Assembly: GCF_014197245.1 (NCBI RefSeq)
Contig: NZ_JACIFF010000006.1
Location: 62,001-126,000 of the forward strand
Origin: Neolewinella aquimaris
GTDB taxonomy: Bacteria; Bacteroidota; Bacteroidia; Chitinophagales; Saprospiraceae
Reading direction: 5' to 3'
DNA: 64,000 nt
Below, in pieces: positions 45,316 through 52,448 of the stretch. The notes below the pieces were generated by a model, which was not told where the DNA came from, did not search any database, and saw only the letters and a program-made list of their open reading frames with translations. The position numbers and the translations under genes are program-made. Positions within the stretch are counted from its first letter, which is position 1. Every line of letters begins with the position of its first letter.

Positions 45316-45579
45316 ATGGATGTACTCATCATCAGTGCCGTAGCCGGCTACATCATCTACCGCATCGGCCGGGAAGTAATGGGCAGTTTCCGTCATCCCG
45401 AGGACGAGGAGTTGCAGGATTACTGGAACAATATTACCAAGACCGAAGATCCCACGGCCTACCGGCAAATCAGCGAGCACCTGGCATCCTGTGAGTCCTG
45501 TCGGGATCGCCTCGATGAATTGCGCAAGCGGCCCGGCGGCCCCGGAGCCCACGGCCCGATGATCAGCAGGAGGTACTAA
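45316..45579 (+). CDS. Small membrane protein with anti-sigma-like zinc finger
   Basis: An 87-residue protein. The ATG at 45316 is chosen because a longer frame from 45136 would overlap the opposite kinase start. The N-terminus has one hydrophobic stretch (MDVLIISAVAGYIIYRIG). The C-terminal half has EHLASCESCRDRLDEL, an H-x3-C-x2-C pattern like the zinc finger of ZAS anti-sigma factors. In true ZAS proteins the finger usually precedes the membrane segment; here the order is reversed. No sigma factor gene is nearby. Real gene likely; function unknown. Confidence 0.65.
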   Translation: MDVLIISAVAGYIIYRIGREVMGSFRHPEDEELQDYWNNITKTEDPTAYRQISEHLASCESCRDRLDELRKRPGGPGAHGPMISRRY

Positions 45580-45611
45580 ACATACGCCCCCCCGGCTTCG
45601 GTTATCCAAGT

Positions 45612-47099
45612 ATGACCGTACAACGATTCCACGACGAAACCATCGATCAGTATTCCTACCTCATTGTCGAAGGAGGCGAGGCCATCTCTGTAGACCCTAA
45701 TCGGAACGTGGGGCCCTACATTGAATATCTGGAGGATAACAAACTCAAGCTTCGCGCAATCATTCTAACTCACCGCGCGGGTTCCTTCGCTAGTGGCTGG
45801 GCCGAACTGCGGCAGTTGAGTGGCGCGGATGTGGTCGGCGCCTCCACCTACGGCTTTCACGGCGAGGGACAATACCGCAAGGCGGGTCGTGCTACCATGA
45901 TCGAATTCGGGAATGGTTGCCACGTTATGACCCAGTTAACCCCCGGATATACGGCCGATAGCATCAGCCTGGTCGCCATGGATGCCAAGGGAGACACGCA
46001 GGGTATCTTCACCGGTGCCACCCTGCTCAATGAGGGGACTGGCTATCCGCTTCCCCGTCCCGAGGACATGAACCCACTCCACAATAAGCGGACCTACGCG
46101 AAGGAGATGTACGCAAGCATTACGAATATAATAAAGGGATTCGCGCCACGGGCTACCGTTTATGCGGGATTTGGCGAAGATGCGCACTTCAGCAAGATGG
46201 GCAGCTCGACCCATGGCCAATTTAATCTGACCGAGGCGCAGTCTGAGAATCCGTTATTTCAGCACAAAACGGCTGACCTGTTTGCGGATTGGCTACTTGA
46301 GGACTACCCATTCGTTCCGGCTTACGTTGCGGGTTGCCAGGCGAAAAACCCGGAAGGCTATCCCGTCTGGGCCCAGGCACTGGCCCCCTTCCGCGAACTG
46401 CTCGCACCGGAACACCAGGAGGCAATTAAGCTCAACCAACCCATCGTCAATAGTCAGGGGGGAGCCGTGATCCTGACGCCAGAAGATGCTGCTGACGGGA
46501 AGCACATTGCTCCTGCGTCCGCGCCCGTTGCTCTTCCCCTCGGTACGGATGAACTGATTATTGACACACGCCCCGCCGCCGATTTCCGCGCCGGACATCC
46601 CCGTAATGCCATTAATGTGCAGGCCGAGGGTCCCTTTGCGCTGTGGCTGGGCTCGATCGTGCGACCGGGAGAAGATTTTTACGTGCTGGTCGATAATTCG
46701 GAGCACGCCTATAATGTAGCCCAGAGTATCGCCAAAATCGGCTACGACGCTCAGGTCAGGGGAGCCGTGCTGTGGGCGGGCGGACTCGCTGCGGAAACGG
46801 AAGAACCGCTGGATATGGCGGACTTCAAGAAGGGGCACGTTGGCAGGTATACTATTGTCGATGTACGTCCGCCGAAAGCGGCTATGGAAGACACTCGCTT
46901 CTACGGGGCCATTAACGTACCCGTCTGGAAACTGCGTGACCGTTGGCAGGAGATTCCCCGGGATCGGCCTATTGTAGTCCACTGCGGGGGCGGATACCAG
47001 TCGGCGATCGGAGCCAGTCTGCTGCGAAAGTTCCTGGACGACGGGGTTAAGGTGTACGACCTCGGGGCGAAGGTGAAAGACTTCAAGGCGAAGCGATAG
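45612..47099 (+). CDS. Metallo-beta-lactamase-fold/rhodanese fusion protein with degenerate MBL site
   Basis: A 495-residue cytosolic protein laid out like persulfide-dioxygenase/rhodanese fusions: MBL domain (1 to about 250) then two rhodanese domains (about 310-395 and 410-495). The MBL signature THxHxDH is replaced by LTHRAGSFASG (residues 52-62), the GDT loop reads FTGATLLN, and the VYPxHG histidine region reads VYAGFGED, so all main metal ligands are missing. The first rhodanese domain lacks the active cysteine (YVLVDNSEHAY); the second has it, Cys458 in VVHCGGGYQS. It is probably a sulfur carrier or scaffold rather than a dioxygenase. A 17-bp perfect terminator follows. Confidence 0.85.
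   Translation: MTVQRFHDETIDQYSYLIVEGGEAISVDPNRNVGPYIEYLEDNKLKLRAIILTHRAGSFASGWAELRQLSGADVVGASTYGFHGEGQYRKAGRATMIEFGNGCHVMTQLTPGYTADSISLVAMDAKGDTQGIFTGATLLNEGTGYPLPRPEDMNPLHNKRTYAKEMYASITNIIKGFAPRATVYAGFGEDAHFSKMGSSTHGQFNLTEAQSENPLFQHKTADLFADWLLEDYPFVPAYVAGCQAKNPEGYPVWAQALAPFRELLAPEHQEAIKLNQPIVNSQGGAVILTPEDAADGKHIAPASAPVALPLGTDELIIDTRPAADFRAGHPRNAINVQAEGPFALWLGSIVRPGEDFYVLVDNSEHAYNVAQSIAKIGYDAQVRGAVLWAGGLAAETEEPLDMADFKKGHVGRYTIVDVRPPKAAMEDTRFYGAINVPVWKLRDRWQEIPRDRPIVVHCGGGYQSAIGASLLRKFLDDGVKVYDLGAKVKDFKAKR
46505..46526 (-). repeat. Dispersed GC-rich motif, copy F (inside a coding region)
   Basis: One mismatch to the consensus core (GCGGACGCAGGAGCAATG). It lies in the linker between the MBL and first rhodanese domains (HIAPASAP), a place tolerant of insertions. 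Confidence 0.55.
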
Positions 47100-47106
47100 C
47101 AAAGAC

Positions 47107-47142
47107 AAAAGGGCCGAACGTCAACTGACGTTCGGCCCTTTT
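47107..47142. terminator. Bidirectional rho-independent terminator
   Basis: Perfect 17-bp stem (47107-47123 with 47126-47142) with a 2-nt AC centre and A-runs/T-runs on both sides. It serves the rhodanese gene (stop at 47099) and the convergent old yellow enzyme gene (stop at 47161). Confidence 0.95.
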
Positions 47143-47160
47143 TAATGGTAGCTACCTACT

Positions 47161-48252
47161 CTAGACCGTTTCGGCCAGGGTGGGGTAGGTGATGTATCCT
47201 TCGGGACCGGGGGTGTAGAAAGTATCCTGGTCGGGGATGTTGAGTTCGGCTTGTTCGCGGAAGCGCTCGACGAGGTCGGGGTTTGCGATGAAGGGGCGGC
47301 CGAAGGCGACGAGGTCTCCCTTACCGGCTCCGATGTCACTGTCGGCATCCTGGGCGGTGTATCCACCGGAAAGAATGATGGTGCGCTTAAAGGTTTCGCG
47401 GAGTTGGGTTTTGATCGACTGGGGGACGGCCGGGGCGCCCATGGCTTCGTGGTCGACAAGGTGGAGGTAGGCGATGCCGATCTCGTTCATCATTTCGGCG
47501 AGGGTGGTGAAGGTTTCGTCTACGCTGTCAAACTCGCCCATTTCGTTGAAGTAGCCGTAGGGGGAGATGCGCATACCTACGCGGTCGGCACCGATGGCCG
47601 CCACGGTGGCCTCAGTTACATTGCGGATGAAGCGAAGGCGATTTTCTACCGAGCCGCCGAACTGGTCGGTGCGGAGGTTGGTCTTGGGGTGAATGAATTG
47701 CTCGAGCAGGTAACCATTGGCGGCGTGTAGCTCTATCCCGTCGAAGCCGGCGTCGATCGCCAATTTAGCTGACGTAGCGTATTCCTTTACCGCGAAGGTG
47801 ATGTCGTCGATGCTCATTTCCTGGGCAACGGGGATGTCGAGCATACCTTTTCCATCGACGTACATCTGGGTTTCCGTCATCTCGACCGGACTGGGGGCGA
47901 GTACCCGACCGCCGGCGGGCAGGTTATCGGGGTGGCTGACGCGGCCGCAGTGCATCAGTTGGAGGAAGATTTTGCCGCCGTCTTCGTGAACGGCCTCCGT
48001 CACTTTCTTCCAGCCTTCCGCCTGCTCGGTCGAAAAATTGCCGGGAATGCGGGGGTAGCCGAGTCCGTTGAAACTGGGGGAGGTGCCTTCGGTGATGATT
48101 AGGCCGGCGGTAGCGCGGTTGGCATAATAGGTGGTCATCAGGGAGTTTGGCACATTTCCCTCCGCGCGGGAGCGGGTGAGGGGGGCCATGACGACGCGGT
48201 TCTTCAGGGTGGTATTGCCGAGTTGGTACTCGGAGAGGAGATGGTTTAACAT
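47161..48252 (-). CDS. Old yellow enzyme family alkene reductase
   Basis: FMN-dependent NAD(P)H:flavin oxidoreductase (NemA/OYE class) that reduces activated C=C bonds or nitro groups; cytosolic, 363 residues. TIM-barrel features include NRVVMAPLTRSRA (start), LQLMHCGRVSHPDN, the FMN/substrate pair in GFDGIELHAANGYLLEQFI, NLRTDQFGGSVENRLRF, RISPYGYF, ILSGGYTAQDAD and LVAFGRPFIANPDLVERF. Length is normal for class I OYE. A copy of the dispersed motif core (GGGTACGCGGGAG) lies about 30 nt before the start codon. Confidence 0.95.
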   Translation of the reverse strand: MLNHLLSEYQLGNTTLKNRVVMAPLTRSRAEGNVPNSLMTTYYANRATAGLIITEGTSPSFNGLGYPRIPGNFSTEQAEGWKKVTEAVHEDGGKIFLQLMHCGRVSHPDNLPAGGRVLAPSPVEMTETQMYVDGKGMLDIPVAQEMSIDDITFAVKEYATSAKLAIDAGFDGIELHAANGYLLEQFIHPKTNLRTDQFGGSVENRLRFIRNVTEATVAAIGADRVGMRISPYGYFNEMGEFDSVDETFTTLAEMMNEIGIAYLHLVDHEAMGAPAVPQSIKTQLRETFKRTIILSGGYTAQDADSDIGAGKGDLVAFGRPFIANPDLVERFREQAELNIPDQDTFYTPGPEGYITYPTLAETV

Positions 48253-48336
48253 TTGGTTCGGGTTTGCTGGTGTAACGGGAGTGGGTACGCGGGAGTTCTA
48301 ATTGATGTAGCTACACGGGAATGATTACGGGGGGAT

Positions 48337-48445
48337 GACGGTGAGCCGTCCCACCGCTTAAGCCGTCGGACGGGGTCACCCCGTCCGGCATTTCAAATAG
48401 CGGACCGGGTGACCCCGTCGGTATGAAAGCGGTCGGACGGTTTCC
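48337..48445. repeat. Cluster of GTC/GAC palindromes (REP-like)
   Basis: A stem of GACGG/CCGTC (48337-48350), a 9-bp perfect palindrome CGGACGGGG/CCCCGTCCG with TCA loop (48367-48387), an imperfect copy GACCGGGTGACCCCGTC (48403-48419) and the half-site GGTCGGACGGTTTCC (48431-48445). They lie just after the stop of the acyl-CoA oxidase-like gene. The last half-site recurs as a full palindrome inside that gene at 48690-48714. Confidence 0.75.
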
Positions 48446-48452
48446 ACCCCCC

Positions 48453-50819
48453 TCACAGCGCAATCGGCGCCCCCAGCAACCCATCCGGTATCCCGAACCC
48501 ATCCACCAGCGCCCCCGCCTCCGGTCGCAACTCGGCACAAAGAATATCGACCAGCTTACGCACCGCCTTACTCTTCTGCCCGCTGATGTAGCCACTCTCC
48601 AGGTACCAGGCGGCGTGCCCCTCGATGGTATGGGCGGCGTATAGCGTGATCACTTTTTCCAGCAGATCCGCAGTAGTAGCAGCAGTTCCGTCGGACGGTT
48701 CCAAACCGTCCGACAGATGCTGCTGCTCCCGTACCATTTCCACCCGCTTCAAACTTTCGTCCAGCACCAATTGCTCTACGTAAGCCTCAGCGGCCTTGAT
48801 CATGTGGGTCTGACAAAGCAGACCGGCCTGGTAACTGCTCATTCCCCCCTTGATGTAGGCCCGCAACCGCGATCCCAGCGTACTCAGCAGCCGCCGGGCC
48901 CGGAAGTGAAAAGCGGAGACGTAAAAGCTGCGATTCTCCAAGTGCTCACGGTCGGTCTGCCGCACCACGTAGGGGTTTTGCTCGGTGACGATGGTGGTGA
49001 CCCGCCGACCGAGGTACTTCAGTACGGCAATGTTGCCGTCTTCCTGAAAGGATTTGTTGAACTCCGTCAGCAAACTCTTGGCGAGCAGCTGCATCAGCAC
49101 GGTATTGTCCCCCTCGAAAGTGGTGAAGATGTCGGTATCGGCCTTCAGGTCGGCAAAGCGGTTTTCGGCCAGGTAGCCCTTCCCCCCGGTAGCTTCCCGG
49201 CACTCCTGAATTGCGGCGGTGGCAAACCAGGTCGCGTAGCTCTTCATGCCGGCCGCCATCGCTTCGATCTCGCGCATTTCTTCTTCCGTCCGGCTGACGT
49301 AGCGGTCGAGCAGGTGATCGAGGCCGAACTGGACGGCGTATGCCTTAGCGACGAGGGGCAACAATCGGCGCTGCTGATTCGGGTAATCCAGTATAATAGT
49401 CTCCGACCGCATGGATTCGGAGGGAAACTGCCGCCGCCGCAACCCGTACCGCACGGCGATCGCCAGGGCCGACTTGGCCGCACTCAGTCCCGCCCGGGGT
49501 ACGAATACCCGGCCGCCCACCAGCGTTCCCAACATGGTGAAAAAGCGACGGCTAGCACTCTCGATCGGACTCACGTAACGCCCCTCCTCATCAATTCCCC
49601 CGTACTTATCGAGCAGATTATCGACCGGCACCCGCACCTGATCGAACCACAGGCGGCCATTATCCACACCGTTGAGGCCCAGCTTATAGCCGTTGTCCTC
49701 GACGCGAATTCCCGCCAACGTATGACCGGATTCGTCGCGGATCGGCACCACCACGGCATGTACACCGTGGCTTTCCCCATTCACGATCAGCTGACAAAAG
49801 ACGGCCGCCATCCGGCTGTGCATGGCGTTGCCGATGTATTCCTTACCGGCGGCGACGCTGGGGGTATGTACGATCAGTTCGCGGTTCTCATGGTCGTACA
49901 CGGCGGTGGTTTCCAGTCCGCGTACGTTGCTCCCGTGGCCGGTCTCGGTCATGGCGAAGCAGCCGGGCAGTTCCAGCTTGCCGGTAGCTTCCAGGTAGGC
50001 ATCGTGGTGCCGCTTCGTCCCGAGGTTATAGATCGCGCCCCCCCAGAGGCCGAATTGTACCCCAAATTTGATGGTCAGGCTCAGGTCGTGGTACGCAATG
50101 GTCTCGAAGGCCGCCGCGTAGTCCGCCATGCTGTCCTGACCGCCGTACTCCCGGGGGTAGGAGAGGGCGCCAATGCCCTCCCGGGCCAGTTCCTTGCACC
50201 AGCGCAGGACCTGCTCGCGGTAATCTTCTTTAATGCGCAGGGTGGTTCGCTCGAAGGAGGGGCGCAGCAGTATTTCCCTCACCCGGGCAATAGTCGCGGC
50301 GTGGTCCCCTTCCAGAATTCGTTGTAGTTCGGCCGGGTCGACGGTCGATTCCCGGATGGCCTCGTGGAGTTTTTCGCGCTGATCGTACTGGGGAAAAAGC
50401 GCCCGGTAGGTGTCTTCCCGGATCCCGCCGAGGCCCGCCTCGATCTGGTGGAGGGCGGGCAGTTGCTCCTGCCAGAAGGTAGTCTTTGCTTCCGGTTCGT
50501 CCTCGGCGGCAAGACCCAGCCAGATACCCAGTTCGGCCAGGCTGGCGGTGCGGTCTTCGGGCAGGTCCTCTGCGGCGCGGCGACCACTGGTCAGCCATTG
50601 TTGAAAACGCTCGCGGCTCGGCGGGTGCACGGGATCGCTCCAGTCGCTGAGGATTTGCCGGTCTTCCTCCGTAAGAAAGGGCAACTTGCCCGCTTCCCGT
50701 CGTAACGACTGAATTTCCGGCACACTCAGGTGACGGTCCGACCACGCTGCATACAAAAACGGAAGCATTGCCTGAATTCCGGGAGATAGGTAAGTGTTGC
50801 TTTGGAGGTCGGCGCCCAT
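48453..50819 (-). CDS. Acyl-CoA oxidase/dehydrogenase family protein
   Basis: Large FAD-dependent acyl-CoA oxidase-like protein, 788 residues, of the kind that carries out the first step of fatty-acid beta-oxidation. The ATG at 50819 is used; the open frame extends upstream to 51137 but that part overlaps the neighbouring gene. Core sequence includes SYPREYGGQDSMADYAAAFE, CFAMTETGHGSNVRGLETTA (FAD/substrate region), KLGLNGVDNGRLWFDQVRVP, LRRRQFP and GGKGYLAENRFADLKADTDIFTTFEGDN. Longer than typical dehydrogenases (about 380-600), like peroxisomal-type oxidases. A palindrome at 48690-48714 encodes LSDGLEPSDG-like residues and may be an inserted repeat. Confidence 0.88.
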   Translation of the reverse strand: MGADLQSNTYLSPGIQAMLPFLYAAWSDRHLSVPEIQSLRREAGKLPFLTEEDRQILSDWSDPVHPPSRERFQQWLTSGRRAAEDLPEDRTASLAELGIWLGLAAEDEPEAKTTFWQEQLPALHQIEAGLGGIREDTYRALFPQYDQREKLHEAIRESTVDPAELQRILEGDHAATIARVREILLRPSFERTTLRIKEDYREQVLRWCKELAREGIGALSYPREYGGQDSMADYAAAFETIAYHDLSLTIKFGVQFGLWGGAIYNLGTKRHHDAYLEATGKLELPGCFAMTETGHGSNVRGLETTAVYDHENRELIVHTPSVAAGKEYIGNAMHSRMAAVFCQLIVNGESHGVHAVVVPIRDESGHTLAGIRVEDNGYKLGLNGVDNGRLWFDQVRVPVDNLLDKYGGIDEEGRYVSPIESASRRFFTMLGTLVGGRVFVPRAGLSAAKSALAIAVRYGLRRRQFPSESMRSETIILDYPNQQRRLLPLVAKAYAVQFGLDHLLDRYVSRTEEEMREIEAMAAGMKSYATWFATAAIQECREATGGKGYLAENRFADLKADTDIFTTFEGDNTVLMQLLAKSLLTEFNKSFQEDGNIAVLKYLGRRVTTIVTEQNPYVVRQTDREHLENRSFYVSAFHFRARRLLSTLGSRLRAYIKGGMSSYQAGLLCQTHMIKAAEAYVEQLVLDESLKRVEMVREQQHLSDGLEPSDGTAATTADLLEKVITLYAAHTIEGHAAWYLESGYISGQKSKAVRKLVDILCAELRPEAGALVDGFGIPDGLLGAPIAL
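48690..48714. repeat. Perfect inverted repeat inside the acyl-CoA oxidase gene
   Basis: GTCGGACGGTT (48690-48700), CCA, AACCGTCCGAC (48704-48714). The arm matches the intergenic half-site at 48431-48445. It falls in a poorly conserved segment near the protein C-terminus. Confidence 0.8.
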
Positions 50820-50877
50820 ACGGTGTAGATGTTTTGTTATGAACGTCGGTTCCACCGGTCTGGTTGGTTCACTGTTT

Positions 50878-50899
50878 GGGCGGGTACGCGGGTGCAGGG
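50878..50899 (+). repeat. Divergent copy of the dispersed GC-rich motif (copy I)
   Basis: GGGCGGGTACGCGGGTGCAG, four mismatches to the consensus over 22 nt, 58 nt before the acyl-CoA oxidase-like start codon. Weak on its own; listed because of its position before a start. Confidence 0.35.
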
Positions 50900-50935
50900 T
50901 TAACTCCAGGAAGCGGTGTGCCGTGGCAACGGGGA

Positions 50936-51391
50936 TTAGTGCAAACTCACGATGCGGTGCAACTGCCAGTTGTCGCCGTCCTGCTTCCAGATTACGAAAA
51001 AGCGACTTGGCAGCGAAGGGGCATCCGGCTCCTCGGCGTTTTCGAAGCGGTGATACCCCAGCTGTACCGCCCCGAAACCGGGAATCGGGTACACCTCCAC
51101 CGTCTCGGGCAGCAGGTACCGGGTAACCTTGCCGCATATGTTGGCCTTCAGGGCCGCGAGCAGCTGTTCCTTTGAGGTAGCCAGGCCGCCGCGGTCGTGG
51201 TAAAATTCAAAGTCGTCGGAGTACATCACTTCCTGGGTAGTTAAGTCGCAGCTGTTGTAGGCATCGAAGTACTGCTTGTCCAGGTTGAGGATGGTGCGGT
51301 AGAGCTCCGGATCGACGGGCGTGTAGTCGGGAATGGGCGTTTGGCCGTGGAGGAGGGTCGTGGCGAGGAGAAGTAAAAGTAGATAGCGCAT
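50936..51391 (-). CDS. Exported DUF4440 (NTF2-like) protein
   Basis: A 151-residue protein. Residues 1-17 are a signal peptide (MRYLLLLLLATTLLHGQ). The rest is a DUF4440/SnoaL-type cone-shaped NTF2-like fold: LDKQYFDAYNSCDLTTQEVMY, DDFEFYHDRGGLATSKEQLL, RFFVIWKQDGDNWQLHRIVS. Such proteins bind small ligands or act as periplasmic accessory proteins; no catalytic residues are assigned. The next gene on the strand starts 116 bp downstream of the stop. Confidence 0.88.
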   Translation of the reverse strand: MRYLLLLLLATTLLHGQTPIPDYTPVDPELYRTILNLDKQYFDAYNSCDLTTQEVMYSDDFEFYHDRGGLATSKEQLLAALKANICGKVTRYLLPETVEVYPIPGFGAVQLGYHRFENAEEPDAPSLPSRFFVIWKQDGDNWQLHRIVSLH

Positions 51392-51405
51392 AGTTTAAGT
51401 TGACG

Positions 51406-51513
51406 CCCCGATAGCTATCGGGGGGGGGCACATTTTGTTTGCGCGGTCGGAGACCGCTTTGTGCTTTCGCGGTCTGAGACCGCGTTGTACTGGCGCCCCG
51501 ATGGTTATCGGGG
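51406..51513. repeat. Cluster of four palindromes of two types
   Basis: Type 1: CCCCGATAGCTATCGGGG (51406-51423) and CCCCGATGGTTATCGGGG (51496-51513). Type 2: GCGGTCGGAGACCGC (51443-51457) and CGCGGTCTGAGACCGCG (51468-51484), each followed by a TTTGTGCT/TTGTACT tail; a further half GAGACCGCGTTGTGCTG follows at 51514. They fill the divergent space between the DUF4440 and sterol-desaturase genes. Confidence 0.85.
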
Positions 51514-51566
51514 GAGACCGCGTTGTGCTGGTGGAACATTGGCGGGCGTAGCCGCATTCAATCGGT

Positions 51567-52448
51567 ATGCCCAAATTACGGTTTTTCTTTCCCTGGTTCG
51601 ACCGCAAGGCCTTTCCCGTACTGGCGGGAATCGTTGCCGGATTGTACCTACTCGAGGAGGTGCTCGTCCTGCGGGAACAACACCAATCCAAAGCCAAACG
51701 CTCGGTGATAAATACGGCGGTCGCCGCCACCGGATTTGCCGTAGTGCGGGCGGCGCTGTTACCGGCAATGGTGTGGGCGGGAGAGCTGACCGACCGCCGC
51801 CGTTTCGGTCTGGTGCAGTGGCTGGGTCTTCCCCGGGAGATGAAGTATGCCGTGAGCTTTTTGCTGCTGGATTACACCAATTACCTCTGGCACGTACTCA
51901 CCCACCGCGTTCCCCTGCTTTTCCGCATGCACCGGGTGCACCACAGCGATCTGGATATGGACGTGACCACCGGCTTCCGTTTCCACCTGGGCGAACAGGT
52001 GTTTTCCATTTTCTTCCGGGGCGGTATGATCGCCCTGATCGGTGCCCCCGCCAAACTGGTGCTCGGCTACGAAGCCGTTTTCGAGGGGTGTACCGCCTTT
52101 CACCACAGCAATCTGCGCTTACCAGTAACCGTAGAGGCTGCACTGGATAAGGTAATGATTACCCCCCGGGTACACGGCATTCACCATAGCATCGTGGAGG
52201 AGGAGTTCAACGCTAATTTCGGAGTAGTACTCCCGTTCTGGGACTGGCTGCACGGTACCCGCCGCACGGACATCCCGCAGGAGGAGATCACCATCGGGCT
52301 TCCCGCCTACCTCGATCCGGATGCCCTTACCGTCGGTCGCCTGCACTCCATGCCGCTCGAACCGATTCGCCCCTGGGTCCTACCGGATGGCACGGTGCCG
52401 CGACGATCACGGTCATCGGATTCCGCTTCGACGGAGCCTACCCAATGA
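51567..52448 (+). CDS. Sterol desaturase/fatty acid hydroxylase family membrane protein
   Basis: Di-iron membrane hydroxylase of the sterol-desaturase superfamily, 293 residues. The three histidine clusters are present: HVLTHRVPLLFRMHRVHHSD, TGFRFHLGEQ with AFHHSN, and VHGIHHS. Membrane segments occur at about 10-27, 52-72 and 85-105, and a re-entrant hydrophobic stretch around 150-170 (VFSIFFRGGMIALIGAP). In Bacteroidota such enzymes hydroxylate fatty acids or carotenoids; the substrate is not deducible here. The 3' end overlaps the convergent DUF4010 gene by 11 bp. Confidence 0.88.
   Translation: MPKLRFFFPWFDRKAFPVLAGIVAGLYLLEEVLVLREQHQSKAKRSVINTAVAATGFAVVRAALLPAMVWAGELTDRRRFGLVQWLGLPREMKYAVSFLLLDYTNYLWHVLTHRVPLLFRMHRVHHSDLDMDVTTGFRFHLGEQVFSIFFRGGMIALIGAPAKLVLGYEAVFEGCTAFHHSNLRLPVTVEAALDKVMITPRVHGIHHSIVEEEFNANFGVVLPFWDWLHGTRRTDIPQEEITIGLPAYLDPDALTVGRLHSMPLEPIRPWVLPDGTVPRRSRSSDSASTEPTQ

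Noticed and set aside
48717-50327. 536-codon reading frame antisense to the acyl-CoA oxidase-like gene
   Set aside because: No recognisable domain; the opposite strand has a full family match.
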